Shown here one piece after another: positions 27,120 through 35,185 of a stretch of 59,072 bases of DNA (the stretch's first letter is position 1; each line of letters starts with the position of its first letter). The stretch is from the NCBI GenBank assembly GCA_019235885.1, contig JAFAKB010000073.1:1-59072 (forward strand), written 5' to 3'. A program made the translations under genes and the position numbers. The notes beneath the pieces are model-generated. The model was not told where the DNA came from. It was given only the letters and a program-made list of their open reading frames with translations, and did no database searches. Origin of the DNA: Candidatus Eremiobacterota bacterium. GTDB taxonomy: Bacteria; Vulcanimicrobiota; Vulcanimicrobiia; Vulcanimicrobiales; Vulcanimicrobiaceae.

Positions 27120-29597
27120 ATGACGGCGGGGACGTGCGTGTGCGAAGCGAAGGGCGCGATCGATGTCGCACCCGAGCCGCGCATTGCTCTGACCGCCGTT
27201 CGCGCTCCGACGACGCTCCGGGTCGACGTCCTGCCGCACCTGAAGACCGCGCGGTTCGACCGTGCGCTGAGCTATCGCGTGCCGGACGGCGTCGCCGCCG
27301 GCGTCGGCGACGTCGTGCGGGTGCCGCTCGGGTCGCGCGACGTCTTCGCATACGTTCTTTCGCCGCCGTACCGCGGCGACCCGGAGACGAAGCTGCGCGA
27401 CGTCATCGCCCGCGTCGAGGGACCGCGTGCGTTCGACGCGACGGGCTTGGAACTCGCGCGGTGGATGGCGGAGGAGTACATCTGCTCGTTGCGCGAGGCG
27501 CTGGGCGCGGTCGTCCTCGCGGCGGCGCTGCCGCGCGCGGTCGAGCGCTTCATCCCGCTCGGCGATCCGCCCGATGCGGCGCGTTTCAAGGTCGTTCCGC
27601 CGCGGCTGATCAAGCTGCTGTGGAGCGATTTCCGCGACGGCGTCGCGCCGGACGTCTTGCTGCGCCATCCGGAAGCGCGTCGTGCCGGCGACCGCCGGAC
27701 GCTGTTGCGCGCGCTGGACGCGCTGGTTCGCGCCGGCGCGCTCGAGCGCCGCCGCACGCTCGCGAAAGCCTCGATCGGCGCCGCGACGATGCGCGTCCTA
27801 CGCCCCGGTGACGTGCCGATCAAAGGCAAGAAAGCGCAAGCGCTCGTCGCGCACGTCGCCGCGGTCGGCGAGCTGCGGCGCAGCGACGCCGTGCTAGCCG
27901 GCTTCTCCGACGCGGTGATTCGGCGCGCCGTCCAAACGGGCGCGCTCATCGAAGAAGCGCGCGAGCGGCGGCGCGAACGCACCGCGTGCGTCGTGCTGCC
28001 GCCCCATCCGCCCACCGAAGAACAAGCCGCAGCGATCGCGCGCATCGTCGCGCTGCTCGACGCGCGCGAGCACGCGCAGCTGCTGCTGCACGGCGTCACG
28101 GGCAGCGGCAAAACGTTCGTCTACCTGCACGCGATCGCGCGCGTGCTCGAGCAGGGCGGGCGCGCGATCGTGCTGGTCCCCGAGATCGCGCTCACGCCGC
28201 AGACCGCGGCGCGCTTCGAGGCGGCGTTCGGCGACCGCGTCGCGGTGCTGCACTCCGCGCTCTCCGAGCGCGAGCGGTTCGACGCCTGGCAGGCCGCGGC
28301 GCGCGGCGAGATCGACGTCGTCGTCGGGGCGCGCAGCGCCGTCTTCGCCCCGCTCGCGGACGTCCGCCTGATCGTGGTCGACGAAGCGCACGAGACCTCG
28401 TACAAGCAGGACAGCATCCCGCGCTACGACGCGGTCGCGGTCGCGCGCGAGCGGATGCGCCGCGCGAACGGCGTGGTCGTCCTCGGCAGCGCGACGCCCT
28501 CGCTCGGCGACTACGCGCGCGCGAAACACGGACGCTTCCCGCTCGTGCATTTGCGCCGGCGCGCGACCGCCCAGCCGCTCCCGGCGGTGCGCATCGTCGA
28601 CATGGCCGCGGAGTTCGCGTCCGGCAACCGGCGCGTCTTCTCGACCGCGCTCGCGGAAGCGGTCGCCGACCGCCTCGCGCGCGGCGAGAAAACCGTCTTG
28701 TTCATCAACCGCCGCGGCAGCGCGCGCTTCGTGCTGTGCAGGGTCTGCGGCCACGTCCCCGAGTGCCCGCGCTGCTCGACCGCGCTCACCGTCCACCGGA
28801 GCGAATCGCTGTTGCGCTGTCATTGGTGCGATTACCAGACCACATCGCCCGAGCTGTGCAGCGCGTGCGGCGCCGGTCCGGTGCGCGAGTTCGGCGCGGG
28901 GACGCAAGCCGTCGCCGCCGAGGTGCAGCGGCTCTTCCCCGAGGCGCTCGTCGTGCGCATGGACTCGGACACGACCACGCGCGTCGGCGACCACGCGCGG
29001 CTCCTCGAGCGGTTTGCCGGTGAAGGCGACGTGCTCGTCGGGACGCAGATGGTCGCCAAAGGGCTCGACTTCCCCACCGTCACGCTGGTCGGCGCGGTCG
29101 CCGCGGACCTCGACCTGCACCTCGCCGACTACCGCGCCGCCGAGCGGACCTTCGCGCTCCTCACGCAAGTCTGCGGGCGCAGCGGCCGCGCGCGCGCCGG
29201 CGAAGCCATCGTGCAGACGTACTCGCCCGACCACTTCGCGATCGGCTTTGCCGCCCAGCACGACTACGAGGCTTTCGCGGGCGAAGAGCTGCGTGAGCGA
29301 AGGGCGCTGCGCTGGCCCCCGTACACCCGGCTCGTGCTGATCGGCGCAATCGGCCGCTCGCGCGCAAGCGTCGAGAACGCGATCGCGGTCTGGGCCGGCG
29401 CGCTGCGCGGCGACCCGCGCTTCGACGTCCTCGGCCCCGCGCCGTACCCGGTCGCCCGCGTCAACGAGGAGTGGCGCTACCGCATCGCCGTCCGAACGAA
29501 GGCGCTCGACGCGCTGCGCGACGCGATCCGCGCCCGCGTGCTGCCGCTGGCCGCGCGGTCCGAGGAGGTCCGCATCGCGATCACGATCGACGCCTGA
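27120..29597 (+). CDS. priA: primosomal protein N' (replication restart helicase PriA)
   Basis: A 3'-to-5' superfamily 2 DNA helicase that reloads the replisome at stalled forks. Of 825 residues, about 25-120 form the 3'-fork-binding domain (LSYRVPDGVAAGVGDVVRVPLG). Walker A is GVTGSGKT (325-332) and the motif II box DEAH (421-424). The cysteine-rich zinc region follows (CRVCGHVPECPRCS, CHWCDYQTT, CSACGAG; eight Cys). Helicase motifs V/VI are GTQMVAKGLDFP and QVCGRSGRA. The start is uncertain: ATG 27120 gives a slightly long N-terminus, and the conserved part begins around residue 35. The frame continues upstream over the frameshifted small gene, which I reject. Confidence 0.93.
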   Translation: MTAGTCVCEAKGAIDVAPEPRIALTAVRAPTTLRVDVLPHLKTARFDRALSYRVPDGVAAGVGDVVRVPLGSRDVFAYVLSPPYRGDPETKLRDVIARVEGPRAFDATGLELARWMAEEYICSLREALGAVVLAAALPRAVERFIPLGDPPDAARFKVVPPRLIKLLWSDFRDGVAPDVLLRHPEARRAGDRRTLLRALDALVRAGALERRRTLAKASIGAATMRVLRPGDVPIKGKKAQALVAHVAAVGELRRSDAVLAGFSDAVIRRAVQTGALIEEARERRRERTACVVLPPHPPTEEQAAAIARIVALLDAREHAQLLLHGVTGSGKTFVYLHAIARVLEQGGRAIVLVPEIALTPQTAARFEAAFGDRVAVLHSALSERERFDAWQAAARGEIDVVVGARSAVFAPLADVRLIVVDEAHETSYKQDSIPRYDAVAVARERMRRANGVVVLGSATPSLGDYARAKHGRFPLVHLRRRATAQPLPAVRIVDMAAEFASGNRRVFSTALAEAVADRLARGEKTVLFINRRGSARFVLCRVCGHVPECPRCSTALTVHRSESLLRCHWCDYQTTSPELCSACGAGPVREFGAGTQAVAAEVQRLFPEALVVRMDSDTTTRVGDHARLLERFAGEGDVLVGTQMVAKGLDFPTVTLVGAVAADLDLHLADYRAAERTFALLTQVCGRSGRARAGEAIVQTYSPDHFAIGFAAQHDYEAFAGEELRERRALRWPPYTRLVLIGAIGRSRASVENAIAVWAGALRGDPRFDVLGPAPYPVARVNEEWRYRIAVRTKALDALRDAIRARVLPLAARSEEVRIAITIDA

Positions 29598-29627
29598 GGT
29601 CGCGGCAGCCGGCGAAAAATCTTTACT

Positions 29628-29669
29628 GTGAGCTCACGCATAGTCCTAGGACGTCCGGGGTAGTCCTAG
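29628..29669 (+). promoter_or_regulatory. palindrome plus two direct repeats upstream of a lipoprotein gene
   Basis: A perfect palindrome GTGAGCTCAC (29628-29637) is followed by TAGTCCTAG at 29641-29649 and again at 29661-29669. The two copies are exactly 20 bp apart, about two helical turns, as expected for a protein binding one face of the DNA. The repeat ends 37 bases before the downstream GTG. No regulator is identified. Confidence 0.4.
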
Positions 29670-29706
29670 AGCGGGCGGACACGAAGTCACGAGGACTGGA
29701 CCCAAC

Positions 29707-30423
29707 GTGCGAAGCTATGGATGGCCGGCAGTCGCGATGGCGGCTGCGCTCTCCGCCTGTTCGGGAGGCCACGGCGCGGGCGGCGCCGTTCTTCCCGCTT
29801 GGAGCGGTCCGAACGCCCCGCCGGTGCAGAGCACCGTTCGCGTCGTCGAATGTCACGTCGGCGGCCCCACCCCGACGCCCAAGCCGGGCGGCGGCGGAGG
29901 CAGCGGCGGCGCTTCGTCGGATCTCGACCTGTGCCGGGGGTACAGCGCCGTCATCGACGGCATCGCGGACGGCGACCTGATCGTCTCGGCGGTCTCCGCG
30001 AACCCCGCGATCGTCTCGGTCGTGCCCGATCTGGCCCGCGACAAGAGCCAGCCCACGGAGAACGGCCAGCCGGCGTCGTGGTTCGACGTCGCCGCGCTCA
30101 GCGCCGGCAAGACCACGGTCACGCTGCGCGACGCGCAAGGCCACACCGGGACGGTCACGATCACGGTCGTGAACTGCGGCCCGGCCCCGACGCCGACGCC
30201 GACGCCGGCGCCCACCGCGACCCCCACGCCCACGCCGGCCCCGACCGCGACGCCGCGGCCGACGGCAACTCCGACCCCGACGCCGGCTCCGACCGCCACC
30301 CCGACGCCGGCTCCCACGGCTACGCCGACCCCGACGCCGTCACCGGGACCGTGTCTGGCTTCCAGCCGCCGGCACACCAACGGCAAGGGGCGGAGCCCGC
30401 ATACCGGCGTGGTCGGCTGCTGA
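29707..30423 (+). CDS. Pro/Thr-rich lipoprotein
   Basis: A 238-residue putative lipoprotein. The signal peptide ends in lipobox LSAC-SGG, so the Cys near residue 18 would be lipidated. A glycine-rich linker follows ([14 protein letters not shown]). Residues about 70-155 look like a small beta domain with a probable Cys pair ([12 protein letters not shown] and TITVVNCGP), reading like a BIG2-type domain ([26 protein letters not shown]). The C-terminal 60 residues are [10 protein letters not shown]-type repeats, typical of extended surface spacers. The GTG start is the first that gives a full signal peptide. Function unknown. Confidence 0.62.
   Translation: MRSYGWPAVAMAAALSACSGGHGAGGAVLPAWSGPNAPPVQSTVRVVECHVGGPTPTPKPGGGGGSGGASSDLDLCRGYSAVIDGIADGDLIVSAVSANPAIVSVVPDLARDKSQPTENGQPASWFDVAALSAGKTTVTLRDAQGHTGTVTITVVNCGPAPTPTPTPAPTATPTPTPAPTATPRPTATPTPTPAPTATPTPAPTATPTPTPSPGPCLASSRRHTNGKGRSPHTGVVGC
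30180..30348 (+). repeat. low-complexity Pro/Thr/Ala-coding repeat
   Basis: Irregular copies of a unit close to CCGACGCCGACGCC and CCGGCGCCCACCGCGACC, coding [10 protein letters not shown]. Such tracts change length easily by slippage, so the gene's 3' end may vary between strains. Confidence 0.7.
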
Positions 30424-30443
30424 GCTTTCCCCTTCCCCCGGGG

Positions 30444-30482
30444 AAAAACGAAGAGGCCGCCTAGCCAGAGGCGGCCTCTTCG
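30444..30482 (-). terminator. rho-independent terminator of rpsT
   Basis: A 13-bp perfect stem (CGAAGAGGCCGCC/GGCGGCCTCTTCG, arms 30449-30461 and 30470-30482) is followed on the minus strand by TTTTT (30444-30448). It lies 19 bases past the rpsT stop and is the clearest terminator in the window. It also faces the end of the convergent lipoprotein gene. Confidence 0.88.
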
Positions 30483-30500
30483 TGTGTCTGAACGACTCGC

Positions 30501-30749
30501 TTAGGCTCGAGCTTGCTTGGCGACGGCGCGCGCGAGGCGCGACTTCTTGCGGGCCGCCTTGTTGGGGTGGATGATCCCCTTGTGCGCCGCCTTGTCGTAC
30601 TGCGCTTCGACGCTCGCGACGACCGCCGGGTCGTTGGAGCTCTTCGCCTTCTTGAAAAGCGTCTTCAGGCGGGTCTTCGTGTCGAGGTTCCGCTGGGTGC
30701 GCTTGTCGGTCTGGCGCACCCACTTCTCGGCGGCTTTGATGTTGGGCAC
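30501..30749 (-). CDS. rpsT: 30S ribosomal protein S20
   Basis: An 82-residue basic protein binding 16S rRNA in the 30S body. The family signature is clear: MPNIKAAEKWVRQTDKRTQR at the N-terminus, RLKTLFKKA in the middle, and DKAAHKGIIHPNKAARKKSR near the end. Length is normal. The start codon is GTG (30749). It follows rsgA by 41 bases on the same strand, linking a 30S protein with a 30S maturation GTPase, and ends in a strong terminator. Confidence 0.96.
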   Translation of the reverse strand: MPNIKAAEKWVRQTDKRTQRNLDTKTRLKTLFKKAKSSNDPAVVASVEAQYDKAAHKGIIHPNKAARKKSRLARAVAKQARA

Positions 30750-30790
30750 GAAGCGTAGCCTACCACAGCGGCACCTTTCGGGACAAGCGC

Positions 30791-31678
30791 TTACGGTGGC
30801 GCGCTGCCGGCGATCTCGGCGTACGAGGCGTACCGGCTGCCCGCGATCCGGCCCTCGTCGACGGCGTGCCGGACGGCGCAGTCCGGCTCGGTCAGGTGCC
30901 GGCAGTCGGCGAAGCGGCAGCGGGTCGCCGGCTCGCGCATCTCCGGAAAGAGCCAGGCCAGCTCGCCGGCCGGCAGCGGGTCGAGCGCGAACTCGCCGAT
31001 CCCCGGGCTGTCGATGAGAAACCCGTCACCGAGCCGCACGAGGCGCGCCGAGGTGGTCGTCTGACGGCCGCGGCCGAACCGTGAGAGGTCGCCGACGATC
31101 CCGATCCCGCCCAGCGCGCGGAAGATGCTCGACTTGCCCACGCCGGAGTTCCCGACCAGCAGCGCGTGCCGGGAGCCGAGCAGCTCCCGCAGGCCGTCGA
31201 TCCCCCGTCCGGCCTTGGGCTGCAGAATCAGCACCGGCACGCCGACCGCGCGATAGATCCCCGCGACCCGTTCGGCGGCTTCCTCGCCGGCCAGGTCGGC
31301 CTTGGTGAGGAGCAGCAGCGGCTCGAGCTCGTGCTGGGCCGCGAACGCGGTCAGCCGGTCGACGATCGCGTGGTGCAGCGGCGGATCGACCAGCGCGGCG
31401 ACGACCGCCAGCGTGTCGACGTTCGCCGCCATCGTCTTGGTGCGCCCGCCGGCGGTCCGCCGCCTCAGCGCGAACCGGCGCGGGTGGACCCCGTCCACGA
31501 CGACCCGGCCTTCGCCCATCACGCGGGCCTCCACCAGATCGCCCGGGACCGGCATTTCGTAGCGCGCCGCCTTGCGCAGCGAAGCCGGCCGCGGCTCGCT
31601 CTCGTCTTCGGCCACGATCCACGCCGCGTTGCGCCCGACCGCGATGACGCGCGCGCGGCGGAGTCCGTCCGCGCTCAC
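30791..31678 (-). CDS. rsgA: ribosome small subunit-dependent GTPase RsgA
   Basis: A 295-residue circularly permuted GTPase that assists late 30S maturation. An OB-fold domain (about 1-75) is followed by the GTPase motifs in permuted order: G4 LLTKADL, then G1 GNSGVGKSS, a Thr-rich G2 (GRQTTTSARL) and G3 DSPGIGEF. The C-terminal zinc knuckle has Cys-Cys-His-Cys (CRFADCRHLTEPDCAV). The start is GTG at 31678, and its 5' end lies 18 bases from a divergent GTG. It is co-directional with rpsT. Confidence 0.93.
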   Translation of the reverse strand: MSADGLRRARVIAVGRNAAWIVAEDESEPRPASLRKAARYEMPVPGDLVEARVMGEGRVVVDGVHPRRFALRRRTAGGRTKTMAANVDTLAVVAALVDPPLHHAIVDRLTAFAAQHELEPLLLLTKADLAGEEAAERVAGIYRAVGVPVLILQPKAGRGIDGLRELLGSRHALLVGNSGVGKSSIFRALGGIGIVGDLSRFGRGRQTTTSARLVRLGDGFLIDSPGIGEFALDPLPAGELAWLFPEMREPATRCRFADCRHLTEPDCAVRHAVDEGRIAGSRYASYAEIAGSAPP

Positions 31679-31696
31679 GCGAACGTCATCGCGACC

Positions 31697-32020
31697 GTGA
31701 TCGTCAGCCGCACCGTTGAACTTGCCGACCCGCTCGCCCGCGCGAACGTGATCGACGCCTTGTGCGGCCCCGGCGCGCCGGCCGGCGTCACCGAGGTCGC
31801 CGAGTCCGGCACGGCGGTGACCGTGCGCTTCGACGACGCCGTGAGCGCCGCCGAGCTCGTCGACGACCTGATCGCGATCGAGTCGCTCTTCGTGCCGGCG
31901 AAGTTCATGCGCGACCTGGCGGTCGACGAAGCGGCGGCGATCGCGGCCGCCGGCCTGGGCGACCCGGAGCTCAACGCGACGCGCGTCATCGAAACGTATC
32001 TCAACGAGCCGCGCCCATGA
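31697..32020 (+). CDS. small conserved-looking protein upstream of cdaA
   Basis: A 107-residue protein with no family I recognise, no signal peptide and no membrane segment. It reads as a compact alpha/beta domain (RTVELADPLARANVIDAL, EVAESGTAVTVRFDDAVS, FVPAKFMRDLAVDEA). Its stop overlaps the cdaA ATG (ATGA), so it belongs to the c-di-AMP operon and may be its first gene. The GTG start at 31697 is a best guess without a clear ribosome-binding site; in-frame starts further upstream would overlap the divergent rsgA gene. Confidence 0.55.
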   Translation: MIVSRTVELADPLARANVIDALCGPGAPAGVTEVAESGTAVTVRFDDAVSAAELVDDLIAIESLFVPAKFMRDLAVDEAAAIAAAGLGDPELNATRVIETYLNEPRP

Positions 32021-32886
32021 CGTGGCCGCACATCGCGCTTCATTTCACGCCGGTCGACGCGATCGACATCCTCGCGACGTCGGTTCTCACGTACTATTTG
32101 CTGCTCCTCATCCGCGGCACGCGCGCGGTGCAGATCATGCTCGGGCTGTTCGTGCTGATCGTCATCCTCGCCGTCTCGAACTTGCTGCACCTGCTCGTGC
32201 TCGCCACGCTGATGCAGTACCTCCTGCTCGGAACCGCGGTCGGTCTGCCGATCGTGTTTCAGCCGGAGCTCCGGCGCGGCCTGGAACAGCTCGGCCGCGG
32301 GCGGCTCTTCGTGCGCGACCGCCGCGCCGAGGACGAGATCGCCGCCGAGCAGATCCGCATCGTCTCGCGCGCCGGGTTCGTTCTCGCGCGGCAAAAAATC
32401 GGCGCGCTGATCGTCATCGAGCAGCAGACCGGGATGCGCGAGTACGTCGAGAGCGGCACGGCGCTCGACGCGCGGCTCTCGCTCGACCTGCTGCTCGCGA
32501 TCTTCAACAAGACCTCGCCGCTGCACGACGGCGCGGTGATCGTGCGCGACCTGCTGATCGAAGGCGCAGCGTGCTTTCTCCCGCTCAGCGACAACACGAT
32601 CGCCGTCGACCGCCACGTCGGAACGCGCCATCGCGCCGCGGTCGGGCTCACCGAGCAGGCCGACGCGGTGGTGGTCGTCGTCAGCGAAGAGAGCGGCTTG
32701 ATCTCGGTCGCGCGGGCCGGCCGGCTCTCGGTGCCGATCGACGACGAAGAGCGGCTGCGCCGCGTGTTGGCGGCGTGTCTGCGCCCGACGCGCCGCCGCG
32801 CCCAGGCCGAGGGCGGCATCCTGGCCAATCTGCTGCCTCGGATTCCGCGTGCTGCTCAACCTCCTCAGGAACAACTTCGGACTTAA
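32017..32886 (+). CDS. cdaA: diadenylate cyclase CdaA
   Basis: Membrane enzyme that condenses two ATP into c-di-AMP. The 289 residues begin with three predicted membrane segments (ILATSVLTYYLLLLI, QIMLGLFVLIVILAVSNLL, VLATLMQYLLLGTAVGLPIV). The DAC catalytic domain (about 95-260) has both signature motifs: DGA at 171-173 within LHDGAVIV, and RHR at 204-206 within GTRHRAAVG. The architecture matches CdaA of Firmicutes, not DisA. The start overlaps the upstream small gene by 4 bases, and cdaR overlaps its end by 38 bases, in the cdaA-cdaR-glmM order. Confidence 0.96.
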   Translation: MTWPHIALHFTPVDAIDILATSVLTYYLLLLIRGTRAVQIMLGLFVLIVILAVSNLLHLLVLATLMQYLLLGTAVGLPIVFQPELRRGLEQLGRGRLFVRDRRAEDEIAAEQIRIVSRAGFVLARQKIGALIVIEQQTGMREYVESGTALDARLSLDLLLAIFNKTSPLHDGAVIVRDLLIEGAACFLPLSDNTIAVDRHVGTRHRAAVGLTEQADAVVVVVSEESGLISVARAGRLSVPIDDEERLRRVLAACLRPTRRRAQAEGGILANLLPRIPRAAQPPQEQLRT

Positions 32887-33526
32887 GGTCCTGGCCGTTT
32901 GCCTCGCGCTCGCAGCGTGGGGCTATTTCCATTTGGCCGCCGCGCCCGGGACGCTGGCGCGGTTCGACCAGACGCTCGAGGTGCCGATCGTGGTGACCGG
33001 CTTGAAGACCGGCTATCAAGCGCGCTACGCCGAGAAGGTCGCGACCGTCGTGATCGAGGTGCCGCGTAGCGGGCAGACCGTCAAGCCCGATCAGGTGCAG
33101 GCGGTGCTCGACGTGAGCGATCTCGTCGAGCCCGGCTTCCACAACGTGCCGGTGAAGATCGTCTCGCCGGAGCTCGCCATCAAGTCGCTCTCGCCCGCCT
33201 CGGTGACGCTCTCGCTCGACCGCTTGGAGTCGCACATCGTCCCGGTCAGCATCGACTACGCCGGCGAACGGCGCGGGATCGTCGTCGACTCGGCGCAAGT
33301 GACGCCCGCGAACACGACGATCCGCGGCGTCGCCGCCGACCTTGCGCGCGTCAGCGGCGTGCGCGTCGAGATTCCGATTCCCGACAAACCGCAACAGTTC
33401 GACAACATGCTCCGCCCGACGCCGACCGGGGCGCGCGGCGAAGAGATCGGCAATGTCCAGGTTTCGCCGAACCTCGTCCGCGTGCGCGCAAGATTCATCT
33501 CCACTACCGGCCAGCGGGCGAAATAG
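32849..33526 (+). CDS. cdaR: YbbR-domain protein CdaR, regulator of CdaA
   Basis: A 225-residue protein with an N-terminal membrane anchor (GLKVLAVCLALAAWGYFHLA) and YbbR-type beta domains facing the extracytoplasmic side (LEVPIVVTGLKTGYQARY, VPVSIDYAGERRGIVVDS). In Firmicutes CdaR binds and modulates CdaA. Most CdaR proteins have three to five YbbR repeats; about two are visible here, so this is a short form. GTG at 32849 lies within the 3' end of cdaA. glmM starts five bases after its stop. Confidence 0.88.
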   Translation: MLLNLLRNNFGLKVLAVCLALAAWGYFHLAAAPGTLARFDQTLEVPIVVTGLKTGYQARYAEKVATVVIEVPRSGQTVKPDQVQAVLDVSDLVEPGFHNVPVKIVSPELAIKSLSPASVTLSLDRLESHIVPVSIDYAGERRGIVVDSAQVTPANTTIRGVAADLARVSGVRVEIPIPDKPQQFDNMLRPTPTGARGEEIGNVQVSPNLVRVRARFISTTGQRAK

Positions 33527-33530
33527 CGCG

Positions 33531-34886
33531 ATGGGCAAGTACTTCGGGACCGATGGTGTGCGCGGCGTGGCGAATGCGGACTTGACGCCGGAGCTCGCGT
33601 ACGCGATCGGGCGCGCGGGCGCGGCGCTGATCGCGCGCGACCAGTCGCTCGAGCGGCCGATCGTGGTCGGCCGCGACACGCGGCTTTCGGGTCCGATGCT
33701 CGAGGGCGCGATCGTCGCCGGGATCACCTCGACCGGCCGCAACGTCGTGCAGCTCGGGATCGTGCCGACGCCGGCCGTCGCCGCGATCACCGCGAGCATC
33801 GAAGCCGCCGCCGGCGTGATGATCTCCGCCTCGCACAACCCGATCGAGGACAACGGGATCAAGTTCTTCGGCGCCGACGGTTTCAAGCTGAGCGACGCGG
33901 TGGAGACCGAGATCGAGTCGCTGATCGAGACGCACGCCGAGCTGCCGCGCCCGACCGGGCTCGACGTCGGGATCGTCACCCAGACGCGCGGCCTGATCGA
34001 CAACTACTTCGCCAAGCTGGTGGACGCGGGTGCCGACCTGCGCGGCTGGACGATCGTCGTCGACGGCGCGTTCGGCGCCGCATACCTGGTCGGCCCGAAG
34101 ATCTTCGAGCGCCTCGGCGCGCGCGTGATCGCGCTGCACTGCGAGGACGACGGAAGCCGCATCAACGTGGACTGCGGAGCGACGAACCTGCGCGCGCTGC
34201 AGGAGCGCGTGCGCGAGGAGATCGCGCGCACGACCGGCCCGGTCGCCGGCGTCGCGTTCGACGGCGACGCCGACCGCGCGCTGTTCGTCGACGAGACCGG
34301 CGAGGTCCTGAACGGCGACCACGCGATGCTGATCGTCGCGCGCGATCTCGACGCGCGCGGCGAGCTGCCGGGCGACACGGTCGTCGGCACGGTGATGGCC
34401 AACATGGGCTTCGAAAAAGCGCTCGAGCGCGAAGGAATCCGTTTGGTGCGCGCGGCGGTCGGCGACCGCTACGTGCTGGAAGCGATGCGCGCGGGCGGCT
34501 ACCGCTTCGGCGGCGAGCAGTCGGGACACCTCATCGACTTGCAGCGCGGCACGACGGGCGACGGGCCGATGAGCGCGGTCGCATTGTTTTCGATCGCCGC
34601 GCGCACGCAGCGCTCGCTGCACGAGCTCGCCGCGGGGCTCGCCGTCTATCCGCAAGTTCTGCTGAACGTGCGCGTCGCCGACAAGTCGATCGCCGATCAT
34701 CCGACCGTGCGCGACGCCGTCGCAAGCGCGGAGCGCGAGCTCGCAAGCGACGGGCGCATTCTGGTGCGCCCGTCGGGAACCGAGCCGCTCGTGCGCGTGA
34801 TGGTCGAAGCCGGCGACGCGGCGCGCACGCGGGCGCTCGCCGAGTCGGTCGCCGCCGCGATCCGGGGAGCCGCCGGCGGCGTATAA
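33531..34886 (+). CDS. glmM: phosphoglucosamine mutase
   Basis: Interconverts glucosamine-6-phosphate and glucosamine-1-phosphate, the step before UDP-GlcNAc for peptidoglycan. The 451 residues show the N-terminal FGTDGVRGVAN, the phosphoserine loop ISASHNP with catalytic Ser101, the metal loop DGDADR (244-249), the sugar loop GGEQSGH, and the C-terminal phosphate-binding RPSGTEPLVRVM. ATG at 33531 is five bases from the cdaR stop. In Firmicutes GlmM can bind and inhibit CdaA, so the operon may couple precursor supply to c-di-AMP. Its substrate-forming enzyme, GlmS, is at the window's right end. Confidence 0.97.
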   Translation: MGKYFGTDGVRGVANADLTPELAYAIGRAGAALIARDQSLERPIVVGRDTRLSGPMLEGAIVAGITSTGRNVVQLGIVPTPAVAAITASIEAAAGVMISASHNPIEDNGIKFFGADGFKLSDAVETEIESLIETHAELPRPTGLDVGIVTQTRGLIDNYFAKLVDAGADLRGWTIVVDGAFGAAYLVGPKIFERLGARVIALHCEDDGSRINVDCGATNLRALQERVREEIARTTGPVAGVAFDGDADRALFVDETGEVLNGDHAMLIVARDLDARGELPGDTVVGTVMANMGFEKALEREGIRLVRAAVGDRYVLEAMRAGGYRFGGEQSGHLIDLQRGTTGDGPMSAVALFSIAARTQRSLHELAAGLAVYPQVLLNVRVADKSIADHPTVRDAVASAERELASDGRILVRPSGTEPLVRVMVEAGDAARTRALAESVAAAIRGAAGGV

Positions 34887-34920
34887 AGGTCCGGGGCCTC
34901 CCAGCCGATCTTTACGATAC

Positions 34921-34996
34921 GGCCGTGGGGCGGGAAGGAGATGGCGGCTCAAAACGCCTATCCCCCACGCCGTGGCCCCCAGGAATGGGGGCGCCG
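34921..34996 (+). other. structured leader/3'-UTR segment between glmM and the riboswitch
   Basis: Two inverted repeats: CGTGGGG (34924-34930) with CCCCACG about 20 bases on, enclosing GGCG/CGCC, then GCCCCC (34975-34980) with GGGGGC. No U tract follows. It may end the glmM transcript or belong to the leader of the downstream hydrolase. I do not recognise a known RNA class. The promoter for the riboswitch transcript should lie within 34887-35049, but I cannot pinpoint it. Confidence 0.35.
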
Positions 34997-35049
34997 GCCT
35001 GGTGTAGTGCTTATCGCTCCATCGGGATTCGAATTTACCTGCTAGCGAT

Positions 35050-35167
35050 CACGGAGTCCGGTGCCCGCAGGCGCCGGAGCGGGGGACCAACCAAGGCAGG
35101 GGTGAACGCGCCGGTCGGCGCGCGGGCGATTTCTTCCGCCCGAACCCGTCAACTAACCCCGTACGTG
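35050..35167 (+). promoter_or_regulatory. ydaO/yuaA-type c-di-AMP riboswitch
   Basis: The leader of the NlpC/P60 gene carries the conserved blocks of the ydaO aptamer in order: a CGGGGGACC-like block near 35080, GGGGTGAA at 35098-35105, CCGCCCGAACCCGTC near 35136-35150, then AACTAACCCCGTA. CACG (35050-35053) and CGTG (35164-35167) can close P1. The class binds c-di-AMP, usually lowering expression, and often precedes wall hydrolases. Only 18 bases separate the aptamer from the start codon and they contain the ribosome-binding site, so control is probably translational; no terminator hairpin fits. Confidence 0.9.
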
Positions 35168-35185
35168 TGGAAGAAGGAGCAGTTC

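Noticed and set aside
29627-29638. Crp/Fnr binding site at TGTGAGCTCACG
   Set aside because: The half-sites are separated by two bases instead of the usual four to six, so it does not match the Crp or Fnr consensus spacing.
34921-34965. fluoride (crcB) riboswitch, prompted by GGAGATGG
   Set aside because: The downstream conserved blocks of that class and the GGCTGATG-type motif are missing, and the neighbouring genes do not fit fluoride export.
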